Source: Rhodococcus sp. AW25M09 | GTDB taxonomy: Bacteria > Actinomycetota > Actinomycetes > Mycobacteriales > Mycobacteriaceae | DNA: 44,359 nt | Assembly (NCBI RefSeq): GCF_000333955.1 | Contig: NZ_CAPS01000036.1 | Coordinates: forward strand, 1 to 44,359 | Direction: 5' to 3' | Shown: positions 17,368-25,797 of the stretch, one piece after another | How positions within the stretch are numbered: the first letter of the stretch is position 1 | Layout of the letters: every line of letters starts with the position of its first letter | Program-made: the position numbers and the translations under genes | Notes under the pieces: model-generated | The model's input: only the letters and a program-made list of their open reading frames with translations | The model's database searches: none | Told to the model about the DNA's origin: nothing

Positions 17368-18399
17368 TCAACGTCCAACTACAAATCTCGCTTCAACAGG
17401 AAGGTCCAACGCCACAGCGTCTCCCATCGCCACCGAAGACCCCGCCGGTAACTCCACCCTCACCACCGTCGACGCCACGTTCACATCCGCGATACTACGA
17501 AAACCCGTAGGCCGCAGTCCCGAAACCACACCGTGGATACCGTCGGACCCCAACCGGATCAGCTCATGCCGCAACAACAACACAGCAGGTCCAGATGGTA
17601 GATCTACACCGTTCACGTCCAGCTCCCCGAGCTCGGAGCGATGGCTTCTGACCCCGTCCCACACGCCCTCGATCTCGTTCACCCCGCCCATCAATCGTGA
17701 AACCGCCAGCGTGCTCGGACGCGTGTAGGCAGTCGCGATATCGGAGTGATGCTCCAATCGACCGTCGATGAGCACCGCCACGGAATCGGCCAGCACCGCC
17801 GCTTCCTGCTGATCGTGAGTGACGAGCAGCAGCGTCTGATCCAGCGAGGTCCGCAATTCACGAACAAGGTCGTGCATCTCGTTGCGCAACACCGGGTCCA
17901 GAGCGCTGAACGGCTCGTCCAACAACAACACTCGCGGTGAACCGGCGAGCGAGCGCGCCAACGCGACCCGCTGCGCTTGCCCACCGGACACCTCGGACAC
18001 GGCCCGGTCACTCATATCGCCGAGATGAACGAGATCGAGGTACTCCCGGGCTCGTTCGCGCGAACGCTTGCGACTCTCTCCGGCGGCGCGGTAGGCGAAG
18101 CCGATGTTGTCCAGCACGCTCATGTGCGGGAACAGCATCGGACGTTGGAACACCATGCCGACGCCGCGGTTCTCGGCCGCAACGTCGTTCACCTCGTTGC
18201 CGTCGATGTGCACCGTGCCGGCAGTGGGCGAATCCAGACCTGCGATGAGCCGTAGCGCAGTACTCTTGCCGGAGCCCGACGGACCGAGGATCGCCGTGCA
18301 CGACCCCGGCGGCACGGTCAGATCCAACGAATCCAGAGCCGCAGCCGATTGACCGGCATGCACTTTGGTAAGTCCGCGTACGGACAGTTCGACGCTCAT
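17368..18399 (-). CDS. ABC transporter ATP-binding protein (YnjD-like)
   Basis: 343 aa. Walker A GPSGSGKST is at 39-47, the Q-loop in VFQRPMLFPHMSV, signature SGGQ at 138-141, Walker B VLLLDEP at 157-163 and the H-loop in LLVTHDQQEA. About 110 residues beyond the nucleotide-binding domain look like a TOBE-type regulatory extension, which the short E. coli YnjD lacks. ATG 18399 overlaps the stop of the permease gene by 4 bp. It is the last gene of the operon substrate-binding protein, permease, permease, ATPase. With the YnjB-type binding protein upstream, the transporter belongs to the uncharacterised YnjBCD importers. Confidence 0.92.
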   Translation of the reverse strand: MSVELSVRGLTKVHAGQSAAALDSLDLTVPPGSCTAILGPSGSGKSTALRLIAGLDSPTAGTVHIDGNEVNDVAAENRGVGMVFQRPMLFPHMSVLDNIGFAYRAAGESRKRSRERAREYLDLVHLGDMSDRAVSEVSGGQAQRVALARSLAGSPRVLLLDEPFSALDPVLRNEMHDLVRELRTSLDQTLLLVTHDQQEAAVLADSVAVLIDGRLEHHSDIATAYTRPSTLAVSRLMGGVNEIEGVWDGVRSHRSELGELDVNGVDLPSGPAVLLLRHELIRLGSDGIHGVVSGLRPTGFRSIADVNVASTVVRVELPAGSSVAMGDAVALDLPVEARFVVGR

Positions 18400-19184
18400 C
18401 GCCCCGCCCTTCGTCGCAGCCGAGCGAGCATGAGCACCAGTAGCAGCGGCGGAACGACAGCGGCAACCGACAGCGCGGCCACCACCGCGTCGTTGCCGGT
18501 TCCGGCTGCGAACGAGGCGACGAGAATGGGCACGGTCACCAGCCTGCCCCCACCGATCAGCAGGGTGATCACGTAGTCGCTCCACGCCACGAGAAAGGCG
18601 AGCAACGCAGCACCGGCCAACGCCGGAGCCAGCAGGGGAATGCGGATGCGCCGCAGAATCAACAAGCTCGACGCACCGAGTGTGCGCGCCTCTTCCTCGT
18701 AGCCGATGTCGTACGCACCGAACGCCACTCGCATCAGGTACGTCGTGTAGGGAATGGCTGCAACGGTCAGCAATGCGATCACGGCCACCGTGCTGGGGAT
18801 GCGTGAGCGCAAGACGAGAACATCAAGGCCCAACGCCACGGCGAACGGGGGCAGGGCCAGCGGCGCGAAGAGGATCCCGGCCACGAGAGCGGGAAAGCGC
18901 ACAGTACCGTTCACCAGGGCGCGAGCGGCCAACGCGCCCAACGGTGTTGCAATGGCGGCGACGGCTAGAGCGAGGGAGGTCGAGCGCACGAACGCATCGA
19001 TGCCTCCGGCCGCCACAGCGCTCCGAACCCCCTCGAATCCCCATTCCTGGGGAACCGAGCCAGGGAAGGACCACCGATTGCTGACGGCCCACAACACGAT
19101 CGGAACCAGCGGCAGCACGAACCACAGGGCCAGGAAAGCCCGGCCGAAACGAGGAAGAACCCGAATCACTTCCACCTTGTTCAT
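18396..19184 (-). CDS. ABC transporter permease, second subunit
   Basis: 262 aa with six predicted helices. The inner-loop EAA-type motif is YEEEARTLGASSLLILRRIRIPLLAPAL, the contact with the ATPase. ATG 19184 overlaps the preceding permease stop (ATGA), and its own stop overlaps the ATPase start, so the operon is fully coupled. In E. coli the two permease halves are joined in one protein, YnjC; here they are separate genes. Confidence 0.9.
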   Translation of the reverse strand: MNKVEVIRVLPRFGRAFLALWFVLPLVPIVLWAVSNRWSFPGSVPQEWGFEGVRSAVAAGGIDAFVRSTSLALAVAAIATPLGALAARALVNGTVRFPALVAGILFAPLALPPFAVALGLDVLVLRSRIPSTVAVIALLTVAAIPYTTYLMRVAFGAYDIGYEEEARTLGASSLLILRRIRIPLLAPALAGAALLAFLVAWSDYVITLLIGGGRLVTVPILVASFAAGTGNDAVVAALSVAAVVPPLLLVLMLARLRRRAGR

Positions 19185-20020
19185 TTCCACGCTGCCGACC
19201 TGCGCAGGAAGTGCAGGGCCACCGCGGCCACGACGACGGTCACGGCGGTGGCGATCGTCGCGGCGGCCGCGGCCTGCGGGCGCGTCTCGAGATCGATCGA
19301 GGTGAACAGGCGAATTGCCATCACCGACAACGGCTCCGGATACGGTCGACCCAGAATGCGGGCCACTTCGTAGGATCCGACGGTATAGGCGAACGCGATC
19401 GCCGCCGAGGCGATCAGCGCAGGCCGAGCCAGCGGCAGAGTGACCAGCCGCAGCCGAGCCCACCGGCCCGCCCCGAGGGTTGCGGCCGTCTCGTCGAATG
19501 CGGCTACTCGGGTGGCGAGTGTCCCGGCCACGACGACGGCTACGAAAGCCGATTCCTTCCAGGCGTATTCGGCGACAACGGCGATCCACCACTTCCCACC
19601 GACCAACTCCGGCCAGCCCCCGTCGGTCAGGCCGAGGATGCGGGGCAGCATCCCCGAATCTGCGAGCAGCAGCGCCATCGCCGCTGCTCCGATGAGGTGC
19701 GGCACCGTGACCGTCAAGCCGGCAGCGACCAAAGCCGCACGCCGTCCGGACAACGCGGTCAGGGCGGCTGCGAGCCCGATCACTGTGGCCAATGCCGTCG
19801 ACACAACGGCGATCGACACCGTCAGCGCCATCGACCGCCACAGGTCGCCGCTCAATGCGGAGTAGGCGTCGACCGACAGCGCGGGTGTTCCCACCAACGG
19901 CATCAATCCCAGGCTCTGCAGCAGCACTGTCCCGAGGCCGCCGCCGACGACGAGGACGACCAGCACGACGGCAGGCAGCACCGCCACCGTGCCGCGCAGA
20001 CTTCTCGGGGACGCCGTCAC
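19181..20020 (-). CDS. ABC transporter permease, first subunit
   Basis: 279 aa. An N-terminal signal-anchor helix (TVAVLPAVVLVVLVVGGGLGTVLL) precedes five further helices. The EAA-type motif is FDETAATLGAGRWARLRLVTLPLARPAL. GTG 20020 overlaps the stop of the binding-protein gene (GTGA), which fixes the start; longer in-frame openings lie within that gene. It pairs with the second permease as the membrane channel. Confidence 0.9.
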   Translation of the reverse strand: MTASPRSLRGTVAVLPAVVLVVLVVGGGLGTVLLQSLGLMPLVGTPALSVDAYSALSGDLWRSMALTVSIAVVSTALATVIGLAAALTALSGRRAALVAAGLTVTVPHLIGAAAMALLLADSGMLPRILGLTDGGWPELVGGKWWIAVVAEYAWKESAFVAVVVAGTLATRVAAFDETAATLGAGRWARLRLVTLPLARPALIASAAIAFAYTVGSYEVARILGRPYPEPLSVMAIRLFTSIDLETRPQAAAAATIATAVTVVVAAVALHFLRRSAAWK

Positions 20021-21255
20021 TGCCCGGCGAGCACGCTTCGACGCCAACCCTCGTCGAGCGGGGTGACCCACTCCGCCGACAGTTCCGGGTGCGCGTTCGC
20101 CGAGATCACCTCGTACGAGGGAACCACCGGCGAGGACGGGAGTTGCTCGAACTGCGCCTGCTCTTCCGGGGTCAGACGCGTGATGTCCAAGGCAGTGAAT
20201 TGGCCCCACACCTCGGGTTGGGATTTGGCGAGTTGCTGCTCGGGCGAGAGGGCGATGTTCGCCACCACCTGCGCTGCAGCGGACTTACCCGAGGTCGATG
20301 GTATGGCCAGGAAACTCGCGTTCCCGACGGTTCCCTCGTCGAGAGTCAGTACGCGGGTTTCGGGCGGGTAGGTGCCGTCGGCGACGAGTTGGGTCAGGGT
20401 GGCCGGACCGTAGGTCATGGTCATGTCCACCTGGCCGCCGGCGTAGAGGTCGTTGAGCTCGGAGGAGGACTGCGGATATGTCTCTCCCTCGCGCCACAGC
20501 GAGGGTGCCAGCGCGTTCAGCCGGTCGAACAGGGCCGGGGCGAGGCGATCGTAGGAGTCCTGGTCGAACTGCGCGGGGACTTCGTCGACGCCGCCGGATT
20601 CGTTCACCAGTGCCTCACGGACGAACACCGAGCCGGTGAAGTCCGGGGGAGCGGGGTAGGTGAAGCGGCCTGGATTGGCCTGAGCCCAGTCCAGAACGCC
20701 GTCGAACGTCGTCGGCGGATTCGGGACGGCGGCTGCGTTGTAGACCAGGGTGAACTGCGCCTTGTGCCAGGGTGATTCGCAATCGTCCACCGGGGTGCCG
20801 AAGTCGTTGCTCAGCAGTGGGTCCGCCGGGTCGGTGTACTGCATGTTCGGCAGGTTCTGCGTCCACCCGCACAGCCACGCACCGGCCTGCTTTCCGGTGC
20901 CGAAGTTCGCGCCGTTGACCCACACCAGATCGACCTCACCGTCGGTGACCCCGGCCTGCCGTTCGGAAAGGATGCGGTTGACGGCGTCGGTGGTGTCCTC
21001 GACGGGGACGCGGCGGAGTGTGACCCCTGCGTCGGCGGCAGCGGGAGTGAGGACGTCGTCGACGTAGGCGTTGCCCTGCTCGTCACCGCCGTACATCCAC
21101 AGCGAGACCGTCTGACCCTGTGCCTGCTGTTCGATCTCGTTCCACGGCAGGGCGTCGGCGATGGGGGCATCGGAGTCCGGGGCAGCGCAGGCGGTGAGCA
21201 GCAACCCCGCGCCGGCTGCGATCGCTACCTGGCGCCGTAGTGAGCGAAACTTCAA
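20017..21255 (-). CDS. YnjB-family ABC substrate-binding lipoprotein
   Basis: 412 aa. A lipoprotein signal ends at LLTAC with the lipid-carrying cysteine at residue 23. The mature N-terminus (PWNEIEQQAQGQTVSLWMYGGDEQGNAYVDD, then EDTTDAVNRILSERQAG and DLVWVNGANFGTGKQAG) follows E. coli YnjB closely: AQGQTV, a GGDEQ-type string, TxAVxRILxE and WxNGxNF. The ligand of YnjB proteins is not established. TTG 21255 has an AGGAGG site 8 bp upstream, so the start is firm. It is the first gene of the transporter operon and divergent from the TVP38 gene. Confidence 0.9.
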   Translation of the reverse strand: MKFRSLRRQVAIAAGAGLLLTACAAPDSDAPIADALPWNEIEQQAQGQTVSLWMYGGDEQGNAYVDDVLTPAAADAGVTLRRVPVEDTTDAVNRILSERQAGVTDGEVDLVWVNGANFGTGKQAGAWLCGWTQNLPNMQYTDPADPLLSNDFGTPVDDCESPWHKAQFTLVYNAAAVPNPPTTFDGVLDWAQANPGRFTYPAPPDFTGSVFVREALVNESGGVDEVPAQFDQDSYDRLAPALFDRLNALAPSLWREGETYPQSSSELNDLYAGGQVDMTMTYGPATLTQLVADGTYPPETRVLTLDEGTVGNASFLAIPSTSGKSAAAQVVANIALSPEQQLAKSQPEVWGQFTALDITRLTPEEQAQFEQLPSSPVVPSYEVISANAHPELSAEWVTPLDEGWRRSVLAGQ

Positions 21256-21404
21256 CGTAGAGCCTCCTGATCCACGGAAGCAGGCATCGACGACGCTGCT
21301 GCCTCCACCGTAATGGGTTGAATGTGACGTATCGGGAACACACTGGGGGAGTCGGAGACTTCCAAGTACGAACGTGCACGGCCGATCGACCGAAGAAAGG
21401 CGCG

Positions 21405-22118
21405 ATGGTGAACCTGGATCGACCGACCGCAGAGGGCCCAGCGAGTGGGAACCGGCGGCGAACAGCGCTGAAATTGGCCGCGGTAGCTGCCGTCGTCATC
21501 GCGGTGGTGATCGTGGCCGGCACCGTCGACCTGCCCGACGCGTCGTTCATTCGTGATCGGGTGGCGTCGGCGGGGGTCTGGGGGATCGCGCTGTTCGTGG
21601 TGCTCTATGCCGTCCTGTCGGCCACTCCGTTTCCGGCCAGCACGTTGACCATCGCGTCGGGACTGCTGTTCGGGCTCGCGGTGGGCGCGGTCGTCGTGGT
21701 GTTCTCCGCCACAGTGGGGGCCTATCTGGGGTACTGGGCAGCGCGAGCGCTGGGACGCGGTCAGGTGGCCCGCACCGAATGGGGCAAGCTCCGCCGGCTC
21801 GACGCCATGCTCGGCCGGCGCGGATTGCTGTCGGTCCTGCTCGTGCGTCTCGTACCGCTCCCGTTCTCTCTGGTCAACTACGCCGCCGGGGTCAGCGCGG
21901 TGGGGCAGCGCGACTACGTGGTGGGAACCATGGTCGGGATCGTGCCCGCGACCATCGCGTACACGGCGCTGGGGGCCTACGGGACCTCGCCGCTGTCGTG
22001 GCCGTTCGCCATCGCACTGCTCGCGGTGCTGGCGATCGCGGCGGGTTCGGCGCTGCTGGCTCGAAAGCTCGGTCTGACCGCGGCTGCACCCACCACGGCA
22101 CCGGGCGAGGCTCGATGA
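21405..22118 (+). CDS. TVP38/TMEM64-family membrane protein
   Basis: 237 aa. The core has the SNARE-associated/VTT domain layout: FVVLYAVLSATPFPASTLTIASGLLFG, AYLGYWAARALGRGQV, and RRGLLSVLLVRLVPLPFSLVNYAAGVSAV, with re-entrant loops typical of DedA-like proteins. Homologues in E. coli, YdjX and YdjZ, stand beside ynjABCDEF. In eukaryotes the domain scrambles lipids; the bacterial role is unknown. ATG 21405 with an upstream AGAAAGG is preferred over 21318. Its stop overlaps the next start (ATGA). Confidence 0.88.
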   Translation: MVNLDRPTAEGPASGNRRRTALKLAAVAAVVIAVVIVAGTVDLPDASFIRDRVASAGVWGIALFVVLYAVLSATPFPASTLTIASGLLFGLAVGAVVVVFSATVGAYLGYWAARALGRGQVARTEWGKLRRLDAMLGRRGLLSVLLVRLVPLPFSLVNYAAGVSAVGQRDYVVGTMVGIVPATIAYTALGAYGTSPLSWPFAIALLAVLAIAAGSALLARKLGLTAAAPTTAPGEAR

Positions 22119-22738
22119 TCGACGCCTACCTGCGTCGCCACCTCGAAGGCCCACTGAACCGCTGCGCCGCTGCGCTGGATCGCCCCGCCATCACCGCGGA
22201 CCGCATCACCGCTGCCGGCTTGGTGCTCGGACTCGGCAGTGCGCTGGCCGCCGGACTGCAGTTCTGGCTGCTCGCGTTGGCATTGTGGATCGTCTCTCGG
22301 ATCGCCGACGGTCTGGACGGGCCCGTGGCGCGCACCCGTGTGCGGGCGGGTGGCAAAAGCAGCGGGGCCGGTGGATTCTTCGACATCACAGCCGATTTCG
22401 TGGTCTACGGCACCACGGTGGTGGGGGTCGCGGTAGGAGCCTCGGCGCAGTTCGGTGCTCCCTGGTGGCCGTTTCTGCTGGTGTTGTTGGCGTACTACAT
22501 CAACGGCACCGCGTTTCTGGCGTTCTCCTCGATCGCCGAGCGCACCGGGCGGACCATCGACGACGGGCGTTCGTTCTCTTTCCTCGGCGGTCTGGCCGAG
22601 GGGGCAGAAACCATTGCTGTGCACAGTCTCTGGCTGCTGTTCCCGCAGTGGGGATGGCAGATAGCAGTGGTCTGGGCGGGGCTGGTTGCGGTGAGTTCCG
22701 GGCAACGCATCATCGCCGGGTATCGCGCCCTGTCCTGA
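22115..22738 (+). CDS. CDP-alcohol phosphatidyltransferase (YnjF-like)
   Basis: 207 aa integral membrane enzyme. The catalytic signature is recognisable as DGLDGPVAR followed by GGFFDITAD, giving all four metal-binding aspartates. The interval between AR and the second glycine is about 12 residues, a little longer than the usual 8-9. Such enzymes transfer a phosphoalcohol from CDP-diacylglycerol or a similar donor. E. coli YnjF is the counterpart in a matching neighbourhood. It is translationally coupled to the TVP38 gene and ends tail to tail with the oxidoreductase gene 7 bp away. The acceptor alcohol is unknown. Confidence 0.87.
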   Translation: MIDAYLRRHLEGPLNRCAAALDRPAITADRITAAGLVLGLGSALAAGLQFWLLALALWIVSRIADGLDGPVARTRVRAGGKSSGAGGFFDITADFVVYGTTVVGVAVGASAQFGAPWWPFLLVLLAYYINGTAFLAFSSIAERTGRTIDDGRSFSFLGGLAEGAETIAVHSLWLLFPQWGWQIAVVWAGLVAVSSGQRIIAGYRALS

Positions 22739-22745
22739 GGTGGCG

Positions 22746-24206
22746 CTAGGAGTCGAATCGCCTTCTCACCCAGGCACTCCGAATCTTCGCGACCGTCTTG
22801 GTCGCCCGTGCAAGGACAGGTGAATTCAACTGCGCGCGAACGTCGGCAATCGCGGCGTTCCATGGTCCGTCGTTGTACGTCGGGTACGGATGGGTCGCCC
22901 CAGCGAGATCGCGGGTGCGCATTCCGTGTTTGACGGCGAGGACGAGCTCCCCCATGGTCTCGCCGGCCCGCGGGCCCACCACACAGGCTCCGACGATGCG
23001 GTGTTTGCCGTCGAGCACGAGCGTCGTGAAGCCGTCGGTCCTGCCCTCGGTGACGGCTCGGTCGATCTCTCCGTGCTCGAGCGTCTGCAACCGTAGGCCG
23101 GGGATGCGTCGCGCAGTGCGGACATCGATTCCGGCAGAAGCGATCTCGGGATCGGTGAAGGTGACACGCGGAGTGCCCGTCGCGTCGACCTTGCGTGGCA
23201 GTCCGAGGACGGCATTGCTCGCGGCCAGCGAGCCGTGCATCCCAGCGGTGTGGGTGAACTGAGGATGGCCGGTCAGATCGCCTGCCGCCCAGATTCGAGG
23301 GTTGGTGGTCGCGAGATGGTCGTCGGCGACGACGTATCCACGTTCGTCCACGGCGACGCCCGCGACATCGAGTCCCAGAGATTCGGTGCGCGGAGTACGG
23401 CCGGTAGCGACAAGAACCCGATCGAACTCGATTGTGCTCCCGGAATCGGTACGCGCGCAACGAGAGTCGATGTCGACGACCTCGGTGGAGGTGAGCACCG
23501 TGACTCCGTCCGCACCGAGGGCGGCCGCGAGCACTGATGAGGCCGACTCGTCCTCCCTGGGCAAGACGGTCTCGGCGCGGCCCACCAGGGTGACCTCCGA
23601 ACCCAAGCGGGCGAAGGCCTGGGCCATTTCGCAACCGATGTTTCCTGCACCGATGACGAGCAGGCGCTGCGGTAGCGACGCGAGGTCCCACAGGGTGTCG
23701 CTGTTGAGGTAGTCGACCGAGTCGAGGCCGGCAATCGCAGGAACGGTCGGACGAGCGCCTGTGGTGATGACCGCTTGGAGGAATTGGATGGGCCGGGAAT
23801 CGACGGTCACGGTGTCTGCAGCAGTGAAGACCGCATCACCGTGTACCACGGTGACCCCCGCGGCGGTCAGCGCCTCGGGTGAATCGACGGGTGCGATGCG
23901 CTCGATGGAGCGGCGCACGTGGGCCATCACTCGCGGGAAGTCGACCCGCATCTCGCCGACGTCGACACCGAGGTGGTGCGCAGACCTGGCGGTAGCTGCG
24001 GCCGAGGCCGCCGCGATCAGCGCTTTCGACGGAACGCAGCCGGTCCACAGGCAGTCACCGCCGGTGCGTTCGCGTTCGATCAGCACAACCCCGATGCCGA
24101 ATCCGGCTGCGGTCTTCGCCGCGACGATGCCGGCGGTGCCGCCCCCAACGACCACGAGATCCGCCTTCTCGGGCCACGCTCTGCTTCCTACTTCTCGTGC
24201 TGTCAT
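22746..24206 (-). CDS. FAD-dependent disulfide oxidoreductase (mercuric reductase-like)
   Basis: 486 aa pyridine nucleotide-disulfide oxidoreductase. FAD-binding GGGTAG is at 21-26, the redox pair CLWTGC at 52-57, the NAD(P)-binding GAGNIGCEMAQ in the middle and the second FAD motif in IWAAGDLTG. Near the C-terminus ATHPYPTYNDG replaces the HAHPT of lipoamide dehydrogenases, as in mercuric reductase-like flavoproteins without metal-binding cysteines. In many bacteria this type is fused to or next to a TVP38 protein, as here. Its ATG overlaps the anti-sigma stop by 4 bp, so it is expressed as third gene of the ECF sigma operon. Substrate unknown. Confidence 0.9.
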   Translation of the reverse strand: MTAREVGSRAWPEKADLVVVGGGTAGIVAAKTAAGFGIGVVLIERERTGGDCLWTGCVPSKALIAAASAAATARSAHHLGVDVGEMRVDFPRVMAHVRRSIERIAPVDSPEALTAAGVTVVHGDAVFTAADTVTVDSRPIQFLQAVITTGARPTVPAIAGLDSVDYLNSDTLWDLASLPQRLLVIGAGNIGCEMAQAFARLGSEVTLVGRAETVLPREDESASSVLAAALGADGVTVLTSTEVVDIDSRCARTDSGSTIEFDRVLVATGRTPRTESLGLDVAGVAVDERGYVVADDHLATTNPRIWAAGDLTGHPQFTHTAGMHGSLAASNAVLGLPRKVDATGTPRVTFTDPEIASAGIDVRTARRIPGLRLQTLEHGEIDRAVTEGRTDGFTTLVLDGKHRIVGACVVGPRAGETMGELVLAVKHGMRTRDLAGATHPYPTYNDGPWNAAIADVRAQLNSPVLARATKTVAKIRSAWVRRRFDS

Positions 24207-24478
24207 CTGCTCTCACCTGTCAGTCGGTCCATGAAGCGTCGAATGTGTTCGACGCTGTCCTCATCGGGCATCGTGTCGACGGTCCACCGCGAGAGGGCGG
24301 CGCTGATCTGCTTGAACTCCAGCTCCGCGGCACGGCATTTCTCACATACCGCCAGGTGGGCTTCGAGACGTCGGATCTCGTCGGTGCCGAGTGGTGCGGC
24401 CGGGTCGGCGTCGAGGTAACGCTGTATCCGCCGCGCCGACCAATGGCACGTCAACATCATCCGTGCGGATCTGATCAT
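24203..24478 (-). CDS. zinc-finger anti-sigma factor
   Basis: 91 aa. The ZAS/zf-HC2 motif is HLAVCEKC (HxxxCxxC) near residues 43-50, with an earlier cysteine in LTCHWSARRIQRYLD. There is no membrane helix, so it is a soluble anti-sigma factor. ATG 24478 overlaps the sigma stop (ATGA) and its own stop overlaps the oxidoreductase start. The zinc-cysteine centre and the neighbouring disulfide oxidoreductase make a thiol or metal stress signal plausible; that is inference. Confidence 0.9.
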   Translation of the reverse strand: MIRSARMMLTCHWSARRIQRYLDADPAAPLGTDEIRRLEAHLAVCEKCRAAELEFKQISAALSRWTVDTMPDEDSVEHIRRFMDRLTGESR

Positions 24479-25041
24479 GGGTGTCCCTTTCCGGTAGCAG
24501 CGACGAACGTGGGCCGAAGGTGACGTCGTACTCGTTCCCGTGCACGGCTCAGTCGTGACATCACCGTGCCGACGGGGACTCCCAGGAGGTCCGCGGCCTC
24601 GCTGTAGGTGAGTTGGTCGACGTCGACCAGGAGGAGGACTGTTCGAAACTTCGGGGCCAACGATTGGACGGCCCGCTCGAGATCGTCGGAGAGGATCGAC
24701 GTCATCACGTGCTCCTCTGTTCCCGGTGGATCGACCCCGAACGCGGGCCGTGTGGAGACGAAGTCGGCGAAGTCGGCGACGGTGTCCGGGCGGCGACGCC
24801 GGTGCATGTTCATGTTGGTGTTGCGCAGAATGGTCAGCAGCCACGCGCGCGGGTGCCGACCGTCGAATCTGTCGACGCTGCGCCAGGCGCGCACGAGAGT
24901 TTCCTGAACCAGATCCTGGGCGTCGGAGGGGCCGGTCAGGGTTGTCGCCACCCGAAGAAGAACCTCGATCTCCGGTTCGACGTACAGGCGAAAGCCACGC
25001 GCCTGCGCGTCGGTGGTTTCAGCGGGTTCGGAATCGTGCAC
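24475..25041 (-). CDS. ECF RNA polymerase sigma factor
   Basis: 188 aa. Region 2 is in TGPSDAQDLVQETLVRAWRSVDRFDGRHPRAWLLTILRN, and region 4 in LAPKFRTVLLLVDVDQLTYSEAADLLGVPVGTVMSRLSRARERVRRHL. The start is GTG 25041. It heads the coupled operon sigma, anti-sigma, oxidoreductase. A GGAAC...GTTCC element lies just upstream. If the minus-strand promoter is as read, transcription begins only about 4 bases before the GTG, so the mRNA would be almost leaderless, which is common in actinobacteria. Confidence 0.93.
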   Translation of the reverse strand: MHDSEPAETTDAQARGFRLYVEPEIEVLLRVATTLTGPSDAQDLVQETLVRAWRSVDRFDGRHPRAWLLTILRNTNMNMHRRRRPDTVADFADFVSTRPAFGVDPPGTEEHVMTSILSDDLERAVQSLAPKFRTVLLLVDVDQLTYSEAADLLGVPVGTVMSRLSRARERVRRHLRPTFVAATGKGHP

Positions 25042-25048
25042 GTTTCAG

Positions 25049-25077
25049 GGAACCCTTCGACTGGTAAGCAGTGTTCC
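25049..25077. promoter_or_regulatory. symmetric ECF-type promoter element between divergent genes
   Basis: GGAAC at 25049-25053 and GTTCC at 25073-25077 read the same on both strands. Each strand therefore carries GGAAC, 19 bases, GTT, close to the GGAAY-N18/19-GTT pattern of SigH/SigE-class ECF promoters. The minus-strand copy would serve the sigma operon (autoregulation) and the plus-strand copy the methyltransferase gene, with a leader of about 80 bases. Confidence 0.5.
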
Positions 25078-25164
25078 AAAAGTGACGCTCGATGTTTCCA
25101 CAGGCACGAGTGTGCCCGGTTCGACCGATTCGACACCGAAACCGACCTGGAACGGACACCCCCG

Positions 25165-25797
25165 ATGAAACGACCCACCCCGTACACGGCGTCTGCGCAG
25201 CTGTACGACGTGATCTCCTTCGAATGGCCGGTCTACCGCGCAGGACGGGCCGCCGCGATCGACCTGCTCTCCCTCCCGACCGGCAGTCACGTACTCGACA
25301 TCGGGTGCGGGACAGGGCTCAACTTCTCGCTCCTGCAGCAGCAGATCGGGCCGAGCGGGTCCATCACCGGCGTCGACGCCAGCGCGCAGATGCTCGACCA
25401 AGCCCGTCGCCGGTCCGATTCGGCAGGCTGGTCCAACGTGACGCTGATCGAAGCCGACGCCACCACCGTGGATGCCGCCGAGCTGGGTGACGAGCGACGG
25501 TTCGACGCTGCGATCGCCACCTACGCGCTGTCCCTGATGGCGGAATGGGAGTCGGCGCTGAACACGATGATCGCGGCGACGCGGCCCGGCGGCGACGTTG
25601 CTGTCGTGGACATGCAGAAGCCCACCGGAGCAGCTGCGGTCTGGACGCCGCTCGCTCGCCTGGCGTGCCGACTCGGCGGATCCGACATCGACGCGCATCC
25701 GTGGACGACGATGACCCGACAGCTGACTGAGGTGCGGTCGGCGTCCGTCCGCGGCGGCCACATTCAGGTGCGCGTCGGATCAGTCCTTCCGGACTGA
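25165..25797 (+). CDS. class I SAM-dependent methyltransferase
   Basis: 210 aa. Motif I is VLDIGCGTGLNFSLL (residues near 44-58), the acidic end of strand 2 is in ITGVDASAQMLDQAR, and ATYALSLMAEWESAL plus RPGGDVAVVDMQKP mark the later motifs. The N-terminal PYTASAQLYDVISFEWPVYRAGR resembles small-molecule or lipid-headgroup methyltransferases of the UbiE/PmtA kind. ATG 25165 is chosen; longer openings overlap the sigma gene. It is divergent from the ECF operon and may share its promoter element. Its 3' end overlaps the convergent DUF427 gene by 18 bp. Confidence 0.85.
   Translation: MKRPTPYTASAQLYDVISFEWPVYRAGRAAAIDLLSLPTGSHVLDIGCGTGLNFSLLQQQIGPSGSITGVDASAQMLDQARRRSDSAGWSNVTLIEADATTVDAAELGDERRFDAAIATYALSLMAEWESALNTMIAATRPGGDVAVVDMQKPTGAAAVWTPLARLACRLGGSDIDAHPWTTMTRQLTEVRSASVRGGHIQVRVGSVLPD

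Noticed and set aside
17181..17378. 65-codon minus-strand open frame before the YnjD-like gene's end
   Set aside because: The coherent protein sequence in this interval is in another frame (the remnant gene), and this frame has Cys-rich, protein-unlike sequence.
19211..20371. 386-codon open frame antisense to the ABC permeases
   Set aside because: Gln/Arg/Gly-rich shadow; the permease reading has EAA motifs and coupled starts.
21335..21361. GGAAC upstream of the TVP38 gene as a further ECF promoter
   Set aside because: At the spacing used elsewhere (19 bases) the expected GTT reads CTT, so support is too weak.
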